58,970 nt of DNA from Promineifilum sp. (GTDB lineage Bacteria; Chloroflexota; Anaerolineae; Promineifilales; Promineifilaceae), in contig JACKBY010000022.1 in assembly GCA_020634335.1 (NCBI GenBank), forward strand, positions 1 through 58,970, read 5' to 3'. Shown here piece after piece: positions 1 to 7,101 of this stretch. Both the position numbers and the translations under genes were made by a program. The notes under the pieces are model-generated. The model made no database searches. It saw only the letters and a list, made by a program, of their open reading frames with translations, and was not told the DNA's origin. Numbering within the stretch: position 1 is the first letter of the stretch; each line of letters begins with the position of its first letter.

Positions 1-1018
1 ACCAATGGGCCAGCACCTCCAGCAGGTGCAGCGGCTCCAGCGTCAGATCGCCCGCCCCCTCGTCAACGACAAAGCGAGCGTTGCCCGTTTCCTGGCCGGG
101 AATGAACTGGGTCAGCAGCAGCGGCAGGCCGCAGGCCAGCGACTCGGTGACGATCAGCCCTCCGGCCTTGGTGATGACGCCGTCGGCGGCATGCATCAGA
201 TCGGGCATGTTGCCGACAAAATCGTAGACCGTCGCCGGAACGTGCCACGCCGTCCCCTGCCACGTGTGGTAGAGGGAGTCGTTACCGCCGGCCACGCCGA
301 CCAGATGCAGATCATGACCGGCGTGATTGACCACGTGGGTGAAGGTATCGAGCCGTTCGACCCGCTTGCTGCCCACGGCCAGCAGCGTGAACTTGTCTTC
401 CGGCCAGCCCAGCGCCCGGCGCGCCTCGGCCTTGGAAGCGGGAACGTCGGCCAGGGTCGGGTTCACCGGCAGGCCGGTCACGTGGACGCTCTGTGGGTCG
501 AGGTCGCGCTCGCGGGCCAGCGCCCCAGCGATCTCCGTCGGCACCAGGCACAAATCGGCCGACTGGCTGAACCACATCTTCTGCAACGAGACAAGGTCGG
601 TCACCACCGTCGCCATCGGCACGTTGCGGCCGCTGATGCGCCGGTAGGCGGCCACGGGATACTGGTAGGTCGGGAAGGTGACGACCACCACGTCCGGCTG
701 GTGCTGCTTCATGAGCCGGGCGATGACATCGTACATCATCATGACGTAGGCCATCTCGGTCACATTCGTGGTCAGACGAAGGTCCGACATCTTGTAGCCC
801 AGCTTGTAGAACTGCGGCCACTCGCGGGCCAGCTTATCGTAGTCGTTCTCGGCGCTGCGCATGAAGGGCATCGCGCCCGGCTCGTCGAGCGGGTTGACGA
901 TGATGACCTGGGCCGCGTCGCCGTGGCGCAACTCGAAGGCCCGGCACAGGGCGTTGGCCGTGGAGCGGTGGCCGAAGCCGGCATCGGCGGTCAGGATGAG
1001 GATCTTTTTGTGGAGCAT
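1..1018 (-). CDS. MGDG synthase-like glycosyltransferase (3' end cut by window)
   Basis: Reading the minus strand from the ATG at 1018 gives 339 residues with no stop before the window edge, so the C-terminus is missing. The N-terminus KKILILTADAGFGHRSTANA matches the nucleotide-sugar/lipid acceptor motif of the MGDG synthase / processive diacylglycerol glucosyltransferase family (MurG-like GT-B fold). Further in are the GTP-like GLPVNPTL segment and ITKAGGLIVTESLACGLPLL, which is the GT28 C-terminal donor-binding motif (GG...E). The likely role is transfer of a sugar from a UDP-sugar to diacylglycerol at the cytoplasmic membrane face to make glycolipid. Sugar and linkage cannot be told from sequence. 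A long plus-strand open frame over the same bases is its antisense shadow. Confidence 0.8.
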   Translation of the reverse strand, partial: MLHKKILILTADAGFGHRSTANALCRAFELRHGDAAQVIIVNPLDEPGAMPFMRSAENDYDKLAREWPQFYKLGYKMSDLRLTTNVTEMAYVMMMYDVIARLMKQHQPDVVVVTFPTYQYPVAAYRRISGRNVPMATVVTDLVSLQKMWFSQSADLCLVPTEIAGALARERDLDPQSVHVTGLPVNPTLADVPASKAEARRALGWPEDKFTLLAVGSKRVERLDTFTHVVNHAGHDLHLVGVAGGNDSLYHTWQGTAWHVPATVYDFVGNMPDLMHAADGVITKAGGLIVTESLACGLPLLLTQFIPGQETGNARFVVDEGAGDLTLEPLHLLEVLAHW

Positions 1019-1034
1019 AATCGTTCTCGTTCAG

Positions 1035-1694
1035 CTATTCAATCATTGTGGCCGGCGGTTGCGGCAACAGATGCCGCGGCGTCCTGTCCAGGACGAAAAT
1101 ATCCTCCGCACCATCCTCTTCATCAATCTGCGAGCCGACGACCTTGAAGCCCATGCTCAAGGCCAACCGCGTCGATGCGATGTTAGCAGGGCTGATCGAC
1201 AAAACAAAACGATTGATTTCCTCCATCAGGAATGCCCATTCGATCAGCGCTTCGCAGGCCTCACGCGCGAACCCCCTGCGCCGATAAGGTGAGAACACCA
1301 CGTAGCCTATTTCCACGCCGCCCGGCGCGATGTCGGCCAGGTAGGGCGGATCGGGCCACGAGTGAAAACCAATCTGGCCGACCATGACCAACCGATCCTC
1401 GGGGGCCGGCGTATCGAGGAAGGGCGGATTGCCGGAGATGGGCGGCTTCTCGCGCCAGACAATCGCCCGCGACAGCCACACTTCCAGTCCCGGATCGGCC
1501 TGCATTTGTTCCAACCGTCGGCCGATCCGCGCCGGTTCGTCAAACCATTCCTCCGGAATAGTCGCGCCCAGAATCTTTTCGGCCGTGTCGCGATCCCCAT
1601 CGAGCGAGGCCGCCAGAAATGCGGCGTTCAGCGGAACCACGTAAAGACGCCGGGTAAAAATGAGGCCGGGCATTTGCCAGGGATCATCGAACAT
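1035..1694 (-). CDS. GNAT family N-acetyltransferase (RimJ/RimL type)
   Basis: This is a 219-residue protein. The central EIGYVVFSPYRRRGFAREAC stretch is the acetyl-CoA pyrophosphate-binding motif A (R/Q-x-x-G-x-A), followed by a motif-B-like segment (SISPANIASTRLALSMGFKV) in which a bulge-helix precedes the GF of the fold. This pattern is typical of the RimJ/RimL branch of GNATs that acetylate protein N-termini or small amines. The N-terminal 90 residues carry a substrate-side region with no motif I recognise. It sits 16 bases upstream of the glycosyltransferase on the same strand, so the two are probably co-transcribed. The substrate is unknown. Confidence 0.8.
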   Translation of the reverse strand: MFDDPWQMPGLIFTRRLYVVPLNAAFLAASLDGDRDTAEKILGATIPEEWFDEPARIGRRLEQMQADPGLEVWLSRAIVWREKPPISGNPPFLDTPAPEDRLVMVGQIGFHSWPDPPYLADIAPGGVEIGYVVFSPYRRRGFAREACEALIEWAFLMEEINRFVLSISPANIASTRLALSMGFKVVGSQIDEEDGAEDIFVLDRTPRHLLPQPPATMIE

Positions 1695-1894
1695 ATTCTT
1701 CCCTCCACGCTATAGCCTTGCTCCGGGAGCGCCGGAAAATCGCCGCAAAATTGTATCACATGCGCGCCGATCGCACGTGGTTGCCCAACGGGCCGTGATG
1801 GAGTAAAAACTTCATGGTCCGTTCCGATCGCTGACAATAGATACCATGGCATTGTCCACGACCACGCCAAATAATCAAATGCAAGGAGATACAG

Positions 1895-2425
1895 ATGATC
1901 GACCGTGATACTTTTACCGTTGAAGAGTGGGGCAGCATCATATCCGTCCCGGCGTCCGTCGGGGCGCTAATCGTCTCGGCCGACATGTCCGGCCCCATCG
2001 GTCTGATCGGCGAGTTCCGCGCCATCATGAGCTCCATGAAGGAATACGTCGATGCCCACGCCGCCGACAGCCCCCTGATGCGGGGCATTCAGTCCTACAT
2101 GATGACCAAGCCCACCAAAGAGGAAGAGGCCGAGCTGAAGCAGTGGGCCGAAGGGCAGGAAGAAATGCTCAAGGCCAACAAACCGGAAACCGCCGACGAA
2201 CTGAAGCAGCTCATCCGCGACAGATCGGCCGAGGTAATCGCCACATTGCGCGAGAAGGGGGCCACCGAAGCGGATATCGATTCCTTCAAGGCGATGATCT
2301 ACGCCGTGGCCGAGGCCGTCGCCAACGCCAGCAAGGAAGGCGGCTTCCTGGGTTTCGGCGGCACGCGCGTCTCCAGCGCCGAGGAGTCGGTGCTCAATCA
2401 GATCAAGTCCGAATTAGGGATATAG
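1895..2425 (+). CDS. conserved hypothetical, acidic helical protein
   Basis: This 176-residue protein is preceded by a good Shine-Dalgarno (AAGGAG, about 8 bases before the ATG). The N-terminal third is mixed and neutral (SVGALIVSADMSGPIGLIGE). The middle is highly charged and helical (KPTKEEEAELKQWAEGQEEM), and a short glycine-rich turn (GGFLGFGGTRVS) precedes the C-terminal helix. There is no signal peptide or membrane segment, so it is probably cytoplasmic. It is transcribed alone, 51 bases before the ABC import operon. I do not recognise a function. Confidence 0.6.
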   Translation: MIDRDTFTVEEWGSIISVPASVGALIVSADMSGPIGLIGEFRAIMSSMKEYVDAHAADSPLMRGIQSYMMTKPTKEEEAELKQWAEGQEEMLKANKPETADELKQLIRDRSAEVIATLREKGATEADIDSFKAMIYAVAEAVANASKEGGFLGFGGTRVSSAEESVLNQIKSELGI

Positions 2426-2476
2426 CATCATCGGCTCCGGAATCCAAGCGACTCCTACGCCGCCGGCCGGAGTCCC

Positions 2477-3364
2477 ATGAACGACGGCTACGAAAGGAGG
2501 CTGAAGCGCCTGCTGCTGCCCTATGGCATGGGGATCGGCCTCCTTTTTGTCGTCCCGGCCATCCTGTCATTCGCGCTGGCCTTCTTTCGTTACGATGCCC
2601 TCAGCCCGCCGCGTTTCGTCGGCACGCTCAACTTTCCCCTGGCGCGAACCGATTCTCTCTTCAGTCTGAGCGTATTCAATTCCCTGGCGCTGGTAATTTT
2701 GCCCGCGCCGCTGCGCGTGTTCGGCGCGTTTCTGGCCGCGCGGCTGGCGCGGGGCGGCCGTCTGCGCCATCTGTTGCGGGCGGCCGTCTTTTTGCCCGCG
2801 GCCATGCCCGCTTCGGCCTTCGCCCTGGCCTGGTTGTGGATTCTCAACCCGCTCTATGGCCCCCTCAATCGCTTGCTGATGGCCCTGTCGCTCTCTGCGC
2901 CCGGCTGGCTGTCCGACGCCCAATGGGCGCGGCCCGCCATCGCCCTGGCCCTGCTGTGGCTCGTCGGTGAGGGCTTTCTGGTGTGTCTGGCCGCCCTCTA
3001 TGACGTGCCGCGCGACCTGGAAGACGCCGCCGCGGCCGACGGTGCCGGGGCAGGAGCCATCCTGCGCTACGTCCTGCTGCCCTTGCTGGCCCCCGTTCTC
3101 CTGCTGCTCATGGCCCGCGACGCTGTCTTGCTCCTGCAGGAATCGTTCACGCTGGCCTGGTTGCTGTCCGGCGGTGGCCCCTACTACGCCACCTACACCC
3201 TGCCCCAATTTATCTATGAGGCGGCGTTCGGTCGCCTCGATTTCGGCGTGGCCTCGGCCGCGTTGTGGGCGCTCTACGTCGTGACCGGGCTGTTACTCAT
3301 CCTCGTCTACCTCGTCGCCCGGCAGTGGCAGGTGGGCCTGAGCGAAGAAGAGTTTTTGCTGTGA
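2477..3364 (+). CDS. ABC sugar transporter permease, MalF type
   Basis: This 295-residue polytopic protein has about six hydrophobic segments, the first at residues 15-35 (GIGLLFVVPAILSFALAFF). The cytoplasmic EAA loop that docks on the ATPase is visible near residue 190 (DLEDAAAADGAGAGAILRYV, the E-A-A-x3-G-x9-P pattern). This is the MalF/UgpA class of carbohydrate importers (CUT1). The ATG follows GGAG at a spacing of 6. Its stop overlaps the next permease start by four bases (GTGA), so the two are translationally coupled. No ATPase gene lies nearby; CUT1 importers often share an MsmK-type ATPase encoded elsewhere. Confidence 0.9.
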   Translation: MNDGYERRLKRLLLPYGMGIGLLFVVPAILSFALAFFRYDALSPPRFVGTLNFPLARTDSLFSLSVFNSLALVILPAPLRVFGAFLAARLARGGRLRHLLRAAVFLPAAMPASAFALAWLWILNPLYGPLNRLLMALSLSAPGWLSDAQWARPAIALALLWLVGEGFLVCLAALYDVPRDLEDAAAADGAGAGAILRYVLLPLLAPVLLLLMARDAVLLLQESFTLAWLLSGGGPYYATYTLPQFIYEAAFGRLDFGVASAALWALYVVTGLLLILVYLVARQWQVGLSEEEFLL

Positions 3365-4239
3365 CGCGACCAGACGCCACCCATGCCAAAGGCGCGGGAT
3401 TAAAACCCATCCCTGCTCTGCTGCGTCTCGCTTTGGCCGCGCTGTTCCTGCTGCCGCTGCTGTTCATGGTGCTGGCCGCCTTTCGTCCGGCGGGGTCGCC
3501 TCTGACCTCGTCGCTTTGGACCGGCCTCCCCACGGTCGAAAATTTTCGCAAGCTGTTCAGCATCCTGCCCATCGGCCGCTACACACTGAATTCGTTGCTC
3601 GTCGCCGCCGTCGCCGTGCCCCTGACTGTGCTGACCGCCTCCTGGGCCGGCTTCGCCATGGCCCGACTGCCGCGACCCACGCAGCGGCGCTGGGTGCTGC
3701 TCTCCTTGCTGGTGCTCATGATCCCCGGCGTGGCCCTGTGGTCGTCGCGCTTCATCCTTTACAGCCGCCTCGGCATCGGCGGCACGCTCTGGACGCTCAT
3801 CGTCCCGGCTTTCATGGGCACGTCGCCGTTCTTCGTCCTCATATTCTATCGCGCCTTTCGGCGCATCCCGACCGCCATCTACGATTCGGCCCGGCTGGAA
3901 GGCGCGGGGGTGCTGGCCACGTGGGGACGCGTGGCCCTGCCCATGGCCCGGCCGACGGCCGTCGCCGTGGCCGCCCTGGCCTTCATCCTCTACTGGGGCG
4001 ACTACATTTCGCCCCTGCTCTATTTGGGCGATGCCGCCCGCTATACGCTGCCGGTCGGCCTCCAGCTTCTGGCGCAACTCGGCCGTTCCAATTACCCCTT
4101 GTTGCTGGCCGGGGCTTTGTGGTCGACGCTGCTGCCGCTGCTGCTCGTGGTGGGCGGCGTGCTGGCCGTGGCCGCCGTCGAACGCGCCCACGCCCGCAAG
4201 TTCGGTTCAATTACTGGTCAATCGGAAAGAGACAACTAA
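3361..4239 (+). CDS. ABC sugar transporter permease, MalG type
   Basis: This 292-residue membrane protein starts at the GTG that overlaps the stop of the preceding permease. The open frame extends further upstream, but that part lies antisensically placed inside the first permease and lacks a start signal. Six hydrophobic segments are visible, beginning LLRLALAALFLLPLLFMVLA. The EAA loop is present near residue 175 (IYDSARLEGAGVLATWGRVA). Together with the partner permease it would form the heterodimeric pore of a CUT1 importer for an oligosaccharide or sugar alcohol. The binding-protein gene follows after 10 bases. Confidence 0.9.
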   Translation: MTRPDATHAKGAGLKPIPALLRLALAALFLLPLLFMVLAAFRPAGSPLTSSLWTGLPTVENFRKLFSILPIGRYTLNSLLVAAVAVPLTVLTASWAGFAMARLPRPTQRRWVLLSLLVLMIPGVALWSSRFILYSRLGIGGTLWTLIVPAFMGTSPFFVLIFYRAFRRIPTAIYDSARLEGAGVLATWGRVALPMARPTAVAVAALAFILYWGDYISPLLYLGDAARYTLPVGLQLLAQLGRSNYPLLLAGALWSTLLPLLLVVGGVLAVAAVERAHARKFGSITGQSERDN

Positions 4240-4249
4240 AATCCGGCCC

Positions 4250-5512
4250 ATGAAACCCCTTGCCCTGCTCCTCCTGCCCCTGCTCCTGTTTGCCTGTCGC
4301 TCCGAGTCGTCAACGGTGTCCTTCACTGTTTCCGGCGACGCGGCCGAGTACGCCGCCTACGAAACGCTGGTCGCCGCCTTCGAGGCGGCCCACCCGGAAA
4401 TCGACGTCACCCTGACCCACATCCCTTCGGCCGGCGACTACAGCGCCAAGCTGGTCACCGACTTCGCCGCCGGCACGCCCCCCGACGTCTCCCTGCTCAA
4501 CTACCGGCGCGTGCCCGCCTTCGCCGCCGCGGGGCAAATGGAGCCGTTAGGCCCCTACCTGGACAAAAGCGAGCTAATCGCCCGCGAGGATTTCTACCCC
4601 ATCACGATCGACGCCTTTACCTGGCAGGGCGACATCCTCTGCATCCCGCAGAACGTCTCCAGCCTGGTAGTCTATTACAATCGGGATCTCTTCGCCGCCG
4701 CCGGAGTGGCCGAACCGGCCGACGACTGGACGTGGGACGACTTCGTGACCACGGCTGTAACCCTGACCCGGGACAGTGACGGCGACGGGACTATCGATCA
4801 ATATGGCGCGGGCATCGAACCGTCGCTCTACCGCCTCGCGCCGTTTGTCTGGCAAAACGGCGGCCGCCTCGTAGATGACCCCGCCAACCCCACCCAGTTG
4901 GGTCTGACGCGCCTGCCGTCGTTGCAAGCGCTGGAATGGTTTGTCGCCTTGCAGACAGTCCACCACGTGGTCCCCGACCGCACAGCCGAAGCAGCCATCG
5001 ACAGCGAGACGCGCTTCATCCAGGGCACGACAGCCATGTTTTTCGACAGTCGGCGCGGCACGCCGACCTTCCGCGAAGCGGCTGATTTTGACTGGGACAT
5101 CGCCCCCCTGCCGCGCGGCCAGGAAGCAGCCGGCATCCTGCACAGCGACGCCTACTGCCTGTCGGCCGCGGCCAAGGACAAGGACGCCGCCTGGTCTCTC
5201 ATCGAATTCGCCAACTCGCCCGAAGGACAGACAATCATCGCCGGCACCGGCCGCACCGTCCCATCCCTGCGGGCGGTAGCCGAGTCCGACGCCTTCCTCG
5301 ATCCGGCGGCCAGGCCGTCTCGCAGCCAGGTATTCCTCGACAGCGTCGACCATTTGCAAATAGTACCCCTCATCAGCACGTGGGAAGATATCGAATCCAC
5401 CGCCTCGGAAGAGATCGAACGGGCCTTCTATGGCGACATCACCGCCGAAGAAGCGGCCATCCTGGCCCGCGACCGCACAGAGGAGTATTTCGCGTTGGGC
5501 GCGCGGCCATAA
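4250..5512 (+). CDS. ABC transporter extracellular solute-binding lipoprotein
   Basis: Start is the ATG at 4250, which gives a textbook lipoprotein signal MKPLALLLLPLLLFACRS with lipobox LFAC (Cys16 lipidated). The open frame upstream of that ATG is the antisense-free tail of the permease. The mature part shows the family 1 binding-protein pattern: AAYETLVAAFEAAHPEIDVT, DFAAGTPPDVSLLNYRRVPA, then SLVVYYNRDLFAAAGVAEP and a C-terminal WSLIEFANSPEGQTIIAGTG. The length of 420 residues is normal. It captures the sugar substrate outside the membrane and delivers it to the two permeases upstream. The substrate cannot be read from sequence. Confidence 0.92.
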   Translation: MKPLALLLLPLLLFACRSESSTVSFTVSGDAAEYAAYETLVAAFEAAHPEIDVTLTHIPSAGDYSAKLVTDFAAGTPPDVSLLNYRRVPAFAAAGQMEPLGPYLDKSELIAREDFYPITIDAFTWQGDILCIPQNVSSLVVYYNRDLFAAAGVAEPADDWTWDDFVTTAVTLTRDSDGDGTIDQYGAGIEPSLYRLAPFVWQNGGRLVDDPANPTQLGLTRLPSLQALEWFVALQTVHHVVPDRTAEAAIDSETRFIQGTTAMFFDSRRGTPTFREAADFDWDIAPLPRGQEAAGILHSDAYCLSAAAKDKDAAWSLIEFANSPEGQTIIAGTGRTVPSLRAVAESDAFLDPAARPSRSQVFLDSVDHLQIVPLISTWEDIESTASEEIERAFYGDITAEEAAILARDRTEEYFALGARP

Positions 5513-5522
5513 AAATCTTGCC

Positions 5523-6497
5523 ATGAGCAAGCGTGAGTCGTTTGAGCACGACTTGGCCCGGCTGACCGCCATTCGCGCCGACCCGCAGCAGCCCGGCGCG
5601 GCCGACGAGCTGCGCCGCGCCCTGGCTGCCCGCTCGAATTTGCTGACCGCCCGCGCGGCCGAAATCGTCGGCGAGTGGGCCTTGGCCGGCTACGTGCCGG
5701 AGTTGGTCGCCGCCTTCGAGCGCTTCCTGGTCGACGCCGTCCGGCGCGATCCCACCTGCGCTGCCAAAGTCGCAATCGCCGAGGCGCTCAATCGTCTGGA
5801 AGTGCGCGACGCCGACTTGTTCCGGCGCGGCGCACTTCACGTGCAACCGGAGCCGATCTGGGGTGGGCAGGAAGACACGGCCGCCCCACTGCGAGCAGTG
5901 TGCGCCCTGGGGCTGGCTCGCTCCGACCCGCCGGATACGCTATTGGCTCTGGCGGTCCTGTTGGCCGACCCGGAGGCCGACGCGCGCAGCGGGGCTGCGC
6001 GGGCCATCGCCTACGCCGCCCGTCCGGGCGGCGCGGCCTTGCTCTGGTACAAGGCCCACGTGGGCGACGCGGAACCGGCGGTGATGTTCGAGTGCTATAG
6101 CGCGTTGCTGGCCCTGGAGCCCGAGCCAGCCATATCCCTGGTGGCCCGGCTGGCCGGCGGTGATGATCCGGCGCAGGCCGAAGCGGCCGTCCTGGCCCTG
6201 GGCAGTTCCCGCTTGCCGGCCGCCCTGCCCCTGCTCATCGAGTTGCGGGCGACAGCGGCCGATCCCGGTCTGAGGCGAACGACGCTAACCGCCATCGCCA
6301 CCTTGGGCAACGACGAGGCTTTCGTGTTTCTGCTGGGCCTCCTGACCGGCGGCCCGCCCCGCGACGCGGCCGATGCCCTGAGCGCGCTGGGCCTGTTCCG
6401 CGACGATGAGCGCCGCCGCCGCAAAGTGGAGCGAGCCGCCCGCCGCCGCACCGACCTGCCCGCCGATCCCGTCCCTACTCCACGACCTGAACGGTGA
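5523..6497 (+). CDS. HEAT-repeat protein
   Basis: This 324-residue protein starts at the ATG at 5523, 10 bases after the binding-protein stop, so it is probably the last gene of the ABC operon. It is built from roughly 30-residue helical pairs: repeated alanine- and leucine-rich units such as LALAVLLADPEADARSGAAR and AEAAVLALGSSRLPAALPLL are typical of PBS-lyase-type HEAT repeats. Such folds are protein-binding scaffolds. There is no signal peptide or enzyme motif, and the partner is unknown. Its 3' end overlaps the end of the convergent I42 gene by 23 bases. Confidence 0.75.
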   Translation: MSKRESFEHDLARLTAIRADPQQPGAADELRRALAARSNLLTARAAEIVGEWALAGYVPELVAAFERFLVDAVRRDPTCAAKVAIAEALNRLEVRDADLFRRGALHVQPEPIWGGQEDTAAPLRAVCALGLARSDPPDTLLALAVLLADPEADARSGAARAIAYAARPGGAALLWYKAHVGDAEPAVMFECYSALLALEPEPAISLVARLAGGDDPAQAEAAVLALGSSRLPAALPLLIELRATAADPGLRRTTLTAIATLGNDEAFVFLLGLLTGGPPRDAADALSALGLFRDDERRRRKVERAARRRTDLPADPVPTPRPER

Positions 6498-6897
6498 TCT
6501 CGAATACCCGGCTCGGCTCGACGGCCGTGTCCTGATCCCTCGCGTTGACCAGGCGCAGCACACTCGTGCCCGGCGCGGCCGCCCGGAACATGAAGGTCTT
6601 GACGCCGCCCGCACCGATAGCGTCACTATCAACTTCGTACGACGGCTCCTCGCTGCTCTCCAGCACGGCCTCGTCGTTGGTCACCACGCGCCACAGATAG
6701 CCGGTCGTCTGGTTCTCCGCCAGCATGATCTGCAGGGCGTCGCCGACGCCCATCGTCACCGTTTGGCCGCTGTCAGCTTCGTCGGCAATAAAGACGTTCT
6801 CCGGGCCGGCCGTGCCGCCGCCACAAGCCGCAGCCAGAAGGAGGAACAGAAGCGCGAACACACTCGATAACCGGACAGGACGCGGGCCACAAAACAT
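6475..6897 (-). CDS. chagasin-like protease inhibitor lipoprotein, family I42
   Basis: This 140-residue protein has a lipoprotein signal (SSVFALLFLLLAAACGGG). The mature part carries two of the three chagasin loops that plug papain-type active sites: NQTTGYLW (the NPTTGY-W loop) and GAGGVKTFMF (the G-G-F loop). The third loop, usually RPW, is replaced by ARDQDT, so inhibition may be altered. Family I42 proteins inhibit C1-family cysteine peptidases, so it would act at the cell surface. A C39 cysteine peptidase and a caspase homologue are encoded elsewhere in the window, but no link is evident. Confidence 0.8.
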   Translation of the reverse strand: MFCGPRPVRLSSVFALLFLLLAAACGGGTAGPENVFIADEADSGQTVTMGVGDALQIMLAENQTTGYLWRVVTNDEAVLESSEEPSYEVDSDAIGAGGVKTFMFRAAAPGTSVLRLVNARDQDTAVEPSRVFEITVQVVE

Positions 6898-6986
6898 TAC
6901 ACACTCTCCACCATCATTTTCTCCGCGGCGATCTTACCGCAAACACCCGACAATCGCCTACTCCCCAACTGTCAATGGAAGCGCCC

Positions 6987-7046
6987 GTAGCGCGAGCTGT
7001 CCAGCTTGCCTCCTCCCCGGCCCGCAAGCCGGACAGCTTGCGCTAC
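6987..7046. repeat. inverted repeat, GTAGCGC-type variant with AGCTGTCC core
   Basis: Two arms of 23 bases begin GTAGCGC and end GCGCTAC and are complementary at about 21 positions. Each arm is itself a short palindrome around AAGCTGTCCGGCTT. The flanking GTAGCGC/GCGCTAC is shared with the larger palindromic elements elsewhere in the window. It fills most of the 204-base gap between two minus-strand genes. Confidence 0.7.
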
Positions 7047-7101
7047 AGGTTATATCCGCATTGATTTGTCAACGCGCCCGGACCCGCGCCGAATGACCTG
7101 T

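Noticed and set aside
5..1147. A 380-residue plus-strand open frame at the left edge
   Set aside because: It is antisense to the glycosyltransferase and reads as Gln/Arg/His-rich shadow; the minus-strand frame has clear family motifs.
1927..2970. A 347-residue plus-strand frame overlapping the hypothetical protein and the first permease
   Set aside because: Arg/Gly-rich frame-shifted shadow of both genes with no motif.
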